Assembly: GCF_002899825.2 (NCBI RefSeq)
Contig: NZ_PPED02000001.1
Location: 1,178,001-1,242,000 of the forward strand
From: Chryseobacterium phosphatilyticum
GTDB lineage: Bacteria > Bacteroidota > Bacteroidia > Flavobacteriales > Weeksellaceae
DNA: 64,000 bases
Direction: 5' to 3'
Under the pieces are notes generated by a model. That model was not told the origin of the DNA and did not search any database. It saw only the letters and a program-made list of their open reading frames with translations. Numbering within the stretch: the stretch's first letter is position 1; the number at the start of each line of letters is the position of its first letter. This document shows, piece by piece, positions 35,085 to 43,200 of this stretch. The position numbers and the translations under genes were made by a program.

Positions 35085-35239
35085 TATCAGTTTTTTCTTT
35101 TGATTTTATAGTTGAACAAAAATTTGATGATGAATATACGATCTTCCTTTATGATTTAAGATTGGAGCATCACAGATTTGAGGGAGAGAGTTTGGTGGAT
35201 CATTTAAACGAATTGATAACATTTCTTATTGTCAATTAA
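35085..35239 (+). pseudogene. Orphan coding-like 3' fragment between DUF1569 and export operon
   Basis: In the plus-strand intergenic space, a frame without an ATG encodes about 45 residues with protein-like composition (EQKFDDEYTIFLYDLRLEHH, then FEGESLVDHLNELITFLIV) and ends in TAA at 35239. In the same frame, everything 5' of 35060 is antisense to DUF1569. It looks like the C-terminal remnant of a lost gene, or a gene with an unusual start codon. I do not recognise it. Confidence 0.35.
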
Positions 35240-35276
35240 CAACAAATAGACTTGCAATCATTTTCAATTTTCAACA

Positions 35277-36485
35277 TTATTCCGTATCTCCTTCAGAACT
35301 AGGTTCAGCAGCAATTTCCTGTGGAACAGCCTTTCTGAATATGAACCAAAGTTTAATTTTTAAAGCAATCCAGCCTAAAACACCATACACAACCAATAGA
35401 ATACTTAAATGTTGCAAATAAGGAAAAGTAAGTTCTACAGACCCTTTTTGAATCAATAGAATTTTAAAAGCCTGTAAGAAAGGAGTTAGTGGGATAATAT
35501 TAGCAATAAATTGTACAAAAGCCGGCATTGCACTTAAAGGCCATGTAAAACCACTGATGATAAAGGCGGGTGAAGCTATTACCATCAGAATCTGCGTTGC
35601 CTTTAAAGCATCGGGAATCAATATACTAATGAATACTCCAAGGAATGAAGCTGAACCAACAAAAACAGCTGTGAGCAAGATAAAGTTGAGTATTCCTTGC
35701 GGCATCGGAACCCTGAAGACCATATGCATCAGGTAATAAATGCTGACAATCAGAATGGAGGATATCCAAATAGGAATGACCTTAATTAACATGGTTGGAA
35801 AAGCCCATCTCTTCATTTTAAGATATTCTTTGACAAAAGAACCTCTTTCAAATTCAGCAGCAAAACTTACAGCCATTGCCAGTAAAATTACCTGCTGTAA
35901 TACCACGGCCAACATCGCAGGCCACATAAAGATAAGATAGTTTCCGGTTGTATTGAAAAGAGTGATATAATTGGCCTTGAAAGGTTCATATTGGGTAGCA
36001 GCTTTCGCAGCAGGCATTCCTGCTTTCTGTAAAGCTTTGATTGAAGCCCCTGCAGAAAAAGTTCCTATAGTGAGCTGAAGCGCCTTAGAAGCAAAATTAG
36101 CTGTCAAAACGTTCCCGGTATTGATATAAACGTTCAGTTCAGGATATTTTTTCTGAAGCATGTCTCCTTCGAAACGAGACGGAATAATAACAACAGCTGC
36201 CGCTTCATGCCTGATCACCTCATCTTTAATACTGAGGGGTTCCTGTACATATTTAATGATTTTAATGCTTTTATTATCGTTCAGCATCTCAGTCAGTTGA
36301 TTGGATAACGGGGTATTGTCCCTATCCACAACCAATACAGGTGTATTTTCAACTTTTCCGCTTTTGTAAACAAATCCAAGCAAGGTTGCATAAAAAACAG
36401 GTGCCACAAAAAACACTGTTCTCAGGGTGGAGTTGCCTATAAAAAGCTTGAATTCGCGAGCCAAAAGGCGGAAAAATTCTTTCAT
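35277..36485 (-). CDS. ABC-2-type transporter permease
   Basis: The 402-residue protein starts MKEFFRLLAREFKLFIGNS and has the YhhJ/DrrB-like ABC-2 layout. One N-terminal transmembrane helix (residues 22-42) is followed by a large extracytoplasmic domain (about 43-170; VLVVDRDNTPLSNQLTEMLN) and five C-terminal helices with SFAAEFERGSFVKEYLKM and IISGFTWPLSAMPAFVQ. It is the third gene of a TolC-HlyD-permease operon, which lacks an ATPase gene within the window. Confidence 0.88.
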   Translation of the reverse strand: MKEFFRLLAREFKLFIGNSTLRTVFFVAPVFYATLLGFVYKSGKVENTPVLVVDRDNTPLSNQLTEMLNDNKSIKIIKYVQEPLSIKDEVIRHEAAAVVIIPSRFEGDMLQKKYPELNVYINTGNVLTANFASKALQLTIGTFSAGASIKALQKAGMPAAKAATQYEPFKANYITLFNTTGNYLIFMWPAMLAVVLQQVILLAMAVSFAAEFERGSFVKEYLKMKRWAFPTMLIKVIPIWISSILIVSIYYLMHMVFRVPMPQGILNFILLTAVFVGSASFLGVFISILIPDALKATQILMVIASPAFIISGFTWPLSAMPAFVQFIANIIPLTPFLQAFKILLIQKGSVELTFPYLQHLSILLVVYGVLGWIALKIKLWFIFRKAVPQEIAAEPSSEGDTE

Positions 36486-36494
36486 CTGTTTGTT

Positions 36495-37454
36495 TTATTT
36501 CAAAATAACATTAGCATTAACCAAAATACCTTTAGCCCTATTCATATCTTTAGGTTTCACTTTGATCTCGTAGATCGCGTCCTGTAGCTGATAGTCAGGA
36601 TATGCCGTGGTAATATCGGCATACTTTGTCAATTGTTTGATATATACAATATTTCCTGTCAGGTTTTCTTTATTATAAACTACCTGCATATTGACCTCCT
36701 GCCCTTTTTTATATTTTGAAATTGCGCTTTCCGGAATGGTAAATCTGAAATAGGTACTTTCAGGGATGTATCCGTTGAATAAAGCAAAACCTGCTGTAGC
36801 CAGCTCTCCGGTATTCAGACTGATGGTTTCTATTTCCATGTCATTGGTAGCAATAATATATCTCTCAGAATAGGCTACATTAGCTTCCTGCAAAGCGCCC
36901 TTAGCCTGTGAAGCCTGCCCGGCAGCCATTTCTACTTTTTCAAAACGGGTACCTCTTTTTACATCATCCAATTCTGCGACTACTGCATCATATTGTGCTT
37001 TTGCCCCCTGAAGTTTTGCATATATCTCATCATGTGCTTGCGGAGACATCAGACTGTCGCGAAACATATTATTGGCTCTTCGATAGGATTTTTGGGCAAA
37101 ATCATATTGCTCTTTTAATCCTTTATACTTGGCGTTAAGTTGTCTCAACTGATCAGCTGTGGCACCGTTTTTAGCCATTTGTTCCTGTGCAGTGGCAGCA
37201 TTTACCGCACCTTGTGCCTGTGCTATTTTTGCAGAAACCTCAGGTACGTCAAGCTGAGCAAGCGTATCTCCTTTTTTTACTGTCTGACCTTCTGAAACGT
37301 ATATTTTTAAAATTCTTCCCGTCACCTTAGGCGCAAAAGAAATCACGTCCTTTTTGGTTTTTCCTTCCGGTTCCTTTATCTTTTCATTTTTTTGCCCGCA
37401 GCTCCCCAGCAAAAACAGAGCAGCAAAGAGTATAGATATATTTTTATGCATCAT
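36495..37454 (-). CDS. HlyD-family membrane fusion lipoprotein
   Basis: The 319-residue protein has a lipobox (LFLLGSCGQKNE, Cys near residue 19). A biotinyl-lipoyl-like half motif PKVTGRILKIYVSEGQTVKKGDTLAQLD lies near 48, and a coiled-coil hairpin (about 75-190) is rich in Ala, Gln and Lys. The second lipoyl half and a beta-barrel contain FALFNGYIPESTYFRFTIPES. It bridges the inner-membrane permease and the outer-membrane TolC protein. Gaps of 9 and 8 bases to its neighbours indicate one operon. Confidence 0.9.
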   Translation of the reverse strand: MMHKNISILFAALFLLGSCGQKNEKIKEPEGKTKKDVISFAPKVTGRILKIYVSEGQTVKKGDTLAQLDVPEVSAKIAQAQGAVNAATAQEQMAKNGATADQLRQLNAKYKGLKEQYDFAQKSYRRANNMFRDSLMSPQAHDEIYAKLQGAKAQYDAVVAELDDVKRGTRFEKVEMAAGQASQAKGALQEANVAYSERYIIATNDMEIETISLNTGELATAGFALFNGYIPESTYFRFTIPESAISKYKKGQEVNMQVVYNKENLTGNIVYIKQLTKYADITTAYPDYQLQDAIYEIKVKPKDMNRAKGILVNANVILK

Positions 37455-37462
37455 TTTAATTT

Positions 37463-38881
37463 TTAAGGGATTAAATAAAATTTAGTGATATCCAACTCCT
37501 GGGTAGATCTCATCAGTTCTATTCCTGCTCTTCTCTGGTTGAAAATAGCATTCTGATATTCCAGCTCCGCAGCTTCAAGATCATTTTCTGCGTCAATAAG
37601 CTGTGAAGATTTGCTCATTCCGTACCGGAACTCCTTCTCGGCTTGTACCAAAGCGTTTTTTGCAAGCTCTTTTTCTTTAGCTTTCAACGTGATCTGTGCG
37701 GTAGCAATATCATAATTTGTTTGATTGTTAGCGAGGTTGAGTGTTAACTTCTTCAAAGCATCTTCTTTCTGGTTCTGCAACACCTCTTTTCCAACTTTAG
37801 CTGTTTCCTCTGCATGTTTCCCTTCTTTTCCGTCAAAAATCTCCCATTTAAAACCAACACCTGCAGTGATTAGTGGAAATACATTAATATTATTAGGACT
37901 CCAATCCAGTTTCCTTCCTTCATATCCTAAGAGTGGTACCGCAGGGATTACATTCTCGGAACTTTTAATCCTGTTTCCATACAACCCGATATAATAAGCA
38001 GAAGCCATCAACTGTACTTTAGGAATCATCCAGGTTTTTTCTGCTTTTATTTTATAATCTGCAGCATTGATCCCATGTTCCAACGCTCTGATTTCAGCTC
38101 TTTGCTCTATTCCTTTTTCTGCAGCCAACAGATCTACAGGAGATAAAACGGGATCGATCATTCTCAGACGATCTCTGTTGATTCCTGTTAAAATATAAAG
38201 CTGGGTAAGAAGTAGTTCCTTTTTTCCTTCATATTCGACTACCTTTGCATTCAACGTGGCTTGAGCCAATTCTATTTTCTTATGATCATAAGGAGTGATC
38301 AGGCCATAGCCTAAAGCTTTGTCCGCAGTTTTCTTGTTGATATCCAATCTTTTTTTACTTTCGTCGAGTACTTTTTTAGACTGATGAATCAGTGCCAGTT
38401 GATCATAGGCTTTAGAAATGCTTGCAACGACCTCATCTTTTGTTTTTTCCAGCAGAATATCTTCAGATTTTTTCTTTTCCTGAACTGCTTTCTTCAGATA
38501 TTTAACTTTACCACCGGAATACAGAAGCATTTTGGCATCTGCCTTGGCAACACCTGAAAATCCTGAAACATTAAAATTATTATTAAAAGTTCCTTCCGGG
38601 ATATTGATAAAAGGAGCCAGGTTGATCTCCGGCGAAGTCAGTCTTGCAGTTCCGTTCAGATATCCTGCTTTACCACTTACTTCCAGTGTAGGAAGAAAAA
38701 TATCCCTCAGTTTATGTTCATCCAGATCAGTAAGCTTATTCTGGGTAATCTGCATTTTAAGATTTGAATCCCGAACCATTGCACTATCCAGGAGTTCTTT
38801 AAAATCCGGTGCAGACTGTGCCCAACCAAAAGCAGGAAAAGCAAAAAAACTAAACGTAAAAATCAATAAATTGTTTTTCAT
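37463..38881 (-). CDS. TolC-family outer membrane efflux protein
   Basis: The 472-residue protein has a signal peptide ending GWAQS and the duplicated OEP repeat with long coiled coils. Landmarks are FKELLDSAMVRDSNLKMQITQNKLTD near residue 28, KAYDQLALIHQSKKVLDESKKRLDINKKTADKALGYGLITPYD near 160, and the second-repeat EKEFRYGMSKSSQLIDAENDLEAAELEYQNAIFNQRRA near 412. It is the first gene of the export operon. A TATATTTG (38904-38897, minus strand) about 15 bases upstream may be its -7 element. Confidence 0.9.
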   Translation of the reverse strand: MKNNLLIFTFSFFAFPAFGWAQSAPDFKELLDSAMVRDSNLKMQITQNKLTDLDEHKLRDIFLPTLEVSGKAGYLNGTARLTSPEINLAPFINIPEGTFNNNFNVSGFSGVAKADAKMLLYSGGKVKYLKKAVQEKKKSEDILLEKTKDEVVASISKAYDQLALIHQSKKVLDESKKRLDINKKTADKALGYGLITPYDHKKIELAQATLNAKVVEYEGKKELLLTQLYILTGINRDRLRMIDPVLSPVDLLAAEKGIEQRAEIRALEHGINAADYKIKAEKTWMIPKVQLMASAYYIGLYGNRIKSSENVIPAVPLLGYEGRKLDWSPNNINVFPLITAGVGFKWEIFDGKEGKHAEETAKVGKEVLQNQKEDALKKLTLNLANNQTNYDIATAQITLKAKEKELAKNALVQAEKEFRYGMSKSSQLIDAENDLEAAELEYQNAIFNQRRAGIELMRSTQELDITKFYLIP

Positions 38882-38904
38882 GGTTTATGTTTATAACAAA
38901 TATA

Positions 38905-39118
38905 ATGCAAAAATGTTTACACTTTTATAATTCCACTTCATAAATAGATCAATTTAAAATGAGTTTAAAATAAGTTTAACTTTAATCTATTATTTATCAT
39001 TACCATACTAAAACTGTTTAATTTTAATTTGAAATCTGTTTTATTTGAAAAAAAATCAGACTTATCATTTGTCTCACAAGGACTGGAGATATTTCCCAGA
39101 GACGAGCATCTCAATAAC
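38905..39118. other. Non-coding A+T-rich stretch upstream of the TolC operon
   Basis: No gene is supported. The bases include runs such as AAAATGAGTTTAAAATAAGTTTAAC and a short GAGATATTTCCCAGAGACGAGCATCTC segment with potential for a small hairpin. It probably contains the promoter of the export operon. Confidence 0.35.
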
Positions 39119-39148
39119 AAAAAAGCTCCGAAAAAATCGGAGCTTTTT
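39119..39148. terminator. Terminator 3' of the truncated minus-strand gene
   Basis: AAAAGCTCCGA (39121-39131) pairs with TCGGAGCTTTT (39137-39147) over an AAAAA loop, with T-runs on both strands. It lies about 20 bases past the stop of the 39167-39385 fragment. Confidence 0.85.
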
Positions 39149-39166
39149 ATATTTCTTATAAATACC

Positions 39167-39385
39167 TTAAAATATTTCTGCTGCCAGTGAATACATTTCA
39201 TCACTTCCGTCACTATTAGGACCGGCATTGATAGAGTTACCATATCCACAAATTCCATATAAGTTCATTGCAAAATCTTTGGGACTTTTCCCCGCTCTCA
39301 CTTCACTGGAATAAAGTAGATAATAGTATCCCCATTGATTGTTCCAGGTGGCCTCTCCCTGACCTCTCCCCGTTAATATTACCAA
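39167..39385 (-). pseudogene. Truncated gene fragment of unknown family (5' end lost)
   Basis: About 66-72 residues with a protein-like C-terminus (GQGEATWNNQWGYYYLLYSS, then SPKDFAMNLYGICGYGN, ending MYSLAAEIF) precede a good terminator. No ATG start exists; only a TTG at 39385 and open sequence further upstream that is antisense to an AraC fragment. It appears to be the 3' part of a gene whose 5' end was deleted. I do not recognise the family. Confidence 0.5.
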
Positions 39386-39619
39386 TCTAAAATAGAGAAA
39401 TTTGCTTTTTATACTTGCACCAGAAATAACTTCAAATCTTATTTGAATGATTTCAGGCTGAATGCTTTTATTGCCCTACTCAATAATAAAAATGAAGAAT
39501 TTTCATTAGAAGATGTATATCTGACCATTGGCTTCTACAACAGATCAACTTTCAATAGGGTTTTTAAGTCAAAATTTCAAATGACTCCTCAGGAATATAT
39601 TAAGAATAAATCAATCTGA
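39386..39619 (+). pseudogene. Truncated AraC-family regulator (C-terminal HTH only)
   Basis: The frame ending TGA at 39617-39619 encodes SYLNDFRLNAFIALL, EFSLEDVYLTIGFYNRSTFN and RVFKSKFQMTPQEYIKNK, the second helix-turn-helix and terminal helix of AraC/XylS proteins. Everything upstream of about residue 15 of this fragment, including the first HTH and sensor domain, is missing. It is joined head-to-head to another truncated gene at about 39385-39410. Confidence 0.75.
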
Positions 39620-39681
39620 TTTTGATGACCGTAAAATCTTTATAAAACAAGATATTATGGCATTTCCGAAATTTTCACAAT

Positions 39682-39715
39682 AAAAAAAATCCTCACAGTA
39701 CTGTGAGGATTTTTT
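39682..39715. terminator. Bidirectional terminator of ecotin and the AraC fragment
   Basis: AATCCTCACAG and CTGTGAGGATT pair perfectly over a TA loop, bounded by A-runs and T-runs. It lies 18 bases past the ecotin stop. Confidence 0.92.
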
Positions 39716-39732
39716 ATCTAATAAGGGTTGAT

Positions 39733-40221
39733 TTATTTCTGAACTGCTTTTTTCATGGCAGCATCCGGGCGTAAAACTCTGTAACGAACTTCAACATCTT
39801 TCGGAACATAGAATACCAATGGTAATTTACTGTTATACCCTACAATTTCCGGCTTAAGGGTTACAAACTTATTGGTCAGTTTTTGCCCCGGACAGGCCAT
39901 TAAAGTGCCTCCCGTCTCACCGTTGGATTCTACTTCATAATAGTTGTATCCCCATCCCTGAAGATCCTGGCTTTTCATGCTTCCCATCAAGAAATAGTTG
40001 TTGCAATCTAATTTTTTTTCAATTCCTGCAAAAACTTCAACTTTTAAATCTCTTTCATTTTTTTCTATGGGAAGTTGAATATATACTTGTTTATATCCTT
40101 CTTTAGCTTTTGGGAACATTTCAATCTGCAGTTTTTCAAACTTCTCAGCCTTCTTTTGAGCGAAAGCATTTACACCAGCCATCAATACCAATCCTGCAAT
40201 TAAAGTTTTTGAAAATTTCAT
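39733..40221 (-). CDS. eco: Ecotin, periplasmic serine protease inhibitor
   Basis: The 162-residue protein has a signal peptide ending AFAQ. Ecotin landmarks are MFPKAKEGYKQVYIQLP near residue 35, DCNNYFLMGSMKSQDLQGWGYNYYEV near 72, the reactive loop GGTLMACPGQK near 103, and KLPLVFYVPKDVEVRYRVLRP at the end. The P1 residue aligns with the Met of E. coli ecotin, and the two cysteines of the conserved disulfide are present, so it should inhibit trypsin-like proteases broadly. It starts 43 bases after the stop of the alpha-2-macroglobulin gene and is probably co-transcribed with it. Confidence 0.93.
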   Translation of the reverse strand: MKFSKTLIAGLVLMAGVNAFAQKKAEKFEKLQIEMFPKAKEGYKQVYIQLPIEKNERDLKVEVFAGIEKKLDCNNYFLMGSMKSQDLQGWGYNYYEVESNGETGGTLMACPGQKLTNKFVTLKPEIVGYNSKLPLVFYVPKDVEVRYRVLRPDAAMKKAVQK

Positions 40222-40264
40222 TTTATTTGGTTTAAAAATTTAATTACTACCCTATAGCCAAAAA

Positions 40265-43200
40265 TCATTCCAAAATCTGAACACCACTTCCTTTTGTATG
40301 CGCATTCATCTGTGGTGCATAATAATTCTGCATCGTAGTAATTCCGTTTGAGAATTTTCCTGAAGCATTTGCCACCACATCATATTCAAAAACATATTTT
40401 CCTTTTGGCATATACTGAATATAGAAATTGGTAGAAGCATCTTTTGTTGATTGATAATATCCAAGGTTGTTTTTCCACTGATATCCGGATAATGCATCAA
40501 GGGGTTCAAATCCTGCGGCGCGCATATCTTTAATATGGATAAACTCCATTGCTCTGTCAGTGTTCAAAATCATTCTTACGGTTACTTTATCTCCAACTTT
40601 CAATGGTGTTTCAGGTGAAATTTTCTGAAGCTCTTCGCCATTTACTGTTTTTACCTTTTTATAGAGTTCCTTGTTTACCGAAATATAATTTTCAGAAGAT
40701 TTAATTTTATCCAGATCCTCATAATATTGCCAGAATAGACCTCCTTGAACGATCCCCGGACCAGGTTTGGTAACGGTAACAGTTCCCAGATTTTTATCGA
40801 TCACATCCGCTTTTACGGCAGATTTCACATAACCTGTTGCCTGGGTTTGAGGTGTCAATTCTTTTCCTCCCCAAACAATAGTGGCTTTATCGCTATCCGC
40901 GCCTGTCCATGATTTCCCTGAATTAAGAATAGTAAAGATCACTTCTGAAGTTCCTCTTGAGCTTCCCCATGAGTTTACTTCTTTCTGCGTCACTAACCAG
41001 ATCTTCATATCTTCTATAAAATTTTGATCGTTAGATTTAAGTTTGTTAAATGCTTCCAATGCTCCCGCCTGATTGACTACTTTTGAACTGAACCATCCCC
41101 AGTCATTCAGGTTCTGTTTCCAGTACACTCCTTGTGTTTTTGTATCTGTAGATGTTTCTTTAAGGTAGGTCATCAGTTTATCAGAAACATCTTTCAAACC
41201 GTAATCGTTCATCAGCAATGCTGCGCGGTGAAGCCCGAAAAATGTAAAATCTGTAATCTTTGCTGTTTTTGCTTTTTGTTTTACCAAAGATTTTAAAGCA
41301 GCTCCCTTACCTTTTAACGGATATTGTTTTTCCCAATAATTACGGGTATCAAGGAAATCAAGTACCCAGTTGTTCCAGATATTTTTATCTTTCGTATCCC
41401 AGTATTTATCAATTTCGTTGTCTACATACTGGATCAGTTTTGTCACTAATTCTTTCTGATCTGCACTTTGATAATCTTTCATATTATCCTTTAACCAGGT
41501 GTTTATTTTGCCTAGATTTTTAAGGATGTATAATGATGTTCCGTATGAACTTGGGTATCCTGCATACCATGAGAACCCTCCGTCAGGATTTTGTAATTTT
41601 TTGAAATCATCCCAATCCTGATTAATTGAATTTCTCATTGTGTTGGTATCAAACAACAATGCTAACTTTTGCATTTGTTCACCTTCACTTTTACTTTCAA
41701 GAACCCATGGAGTCTCTTCAAGTAACAATTGTTTCAACTCCTGATTCTTCTCAAGATTGGAGTTTAATAATCCTTTATTCTGATATTCTTCAAAAACGGT
41801 TTTCATTTTTGGATTCGCCTTAAATACTTCTGAAGCTACTACATCTGCAAACCACTTATTGAAGACTACATCTGCAGAATTGTTCTGATCGTTTTTCAGA
41901 CTTGGCAGCGCAAACATAATCTCCCAAATCGGGTTGGTTGTCAGTTCAAGGGTATTGGACACATTGGATGCTGTTGTAGATGTATTATTCTTAAGGTTAT
42001 CCAGTACAAATGTTTTGGTTTCTCCTTCTTTTACAAAAACAGGAATGGCATCGGTCACCAACATTCTATTTGGCAATACAGCCACGGCCTGCTGTTCTCC
42101 GTCAGAAAATGCGCCTGCTTTCGCCACAACTTTTAAAATAATAGAGGAAACATTGTTGGGAACTTTTAATTTCCATGTTAAAGCTCCGTTTCCGTTTTCA
42201 TTTAAAGTGAAATTTTGTGTAGCCGAATTCAATCCGAATTTAGAAGAGATATCTTCGTTGGTAAATGCATCCAGGATTCTAAGCTCTGCTGAACCATTCA
42301 TTTTTTTATCGGTAAGGTTGGATAGTTTTGACTGCAAGTTCAGTTCATCCCCTTCTCTTAAAAATCTAGGATAGTTTGGAGTTACCGAGAATTCTTTTTG
42401 AGTAACCACCTGTTTTTCTAATGTTGCTGCTCTGGCATCTTTTGTGTGAGCAAGAAACATTAATTTCCATTTTGTCAATGCTTCCGGAGAAGTAAATTCG
42501 AAGTTTACATTGCCTTCAGCATCTGTTTTCAGATCCGGATAAAAGAATGCTGTTTCGTTCAGATTCTGACGTACCGGAACTTTTTCCAGATCTTCTTTTT
42601 GTTGTGCCTGACCAGCAGCTCCGACAGCATCCGCTGCAATAGCCTCTTCGTTTTGTACAGCTGCATTGTTTGCAACTCTCATTTCTGCTACTTCACCGGC
42701 AACAGCAGACCTTTTGGCGCGAGCCATTGGTGCGGGAGGAGCGGAATAAGCAGGGCTTTTAACTCCTTCCTGACTGGCTATTCCCGTTTCTGTGATTGTT
42801 GAAATATAATATAAATCTCCATCAAACCAGTTAAAGTTCGGCACATTTACATAATTCCCATTGAAATATTGAATTCTTTTCTGATAACTTTTTTGTGTCA
42901 GAAAGCTTCTCAAAGCGTAAGAACTTACGATATTAAATGGCACATATAATCTATTCCAGCTATAATTGTTTACGGCAAACTGATCCAAAGACATATCGTA
43001 CATATTGGCAAGCACCTCAGCATTTATTTTTTCTTTCTCGTTTCCGGTCACTTTTACGCTCCATTTTTCTTTTGAATTGGGCTCAAGTTTATCTCTGAAT
43101 GTTACCGTTTCAATTTTTAAAGGCTGTTCTGTATCTTTTATTTTCAGTGTAACAGATTCTGTATTAATGTCATTAAATGCTACAATCTGGAACTGAACAT

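Noticed and set aside
41934..42374. 146-codon plus-strand open frame
   Set aside because: It lies entirely antisense to the alpha-2-macroglobulin gene and has low-complexity, non-protein-like composition.
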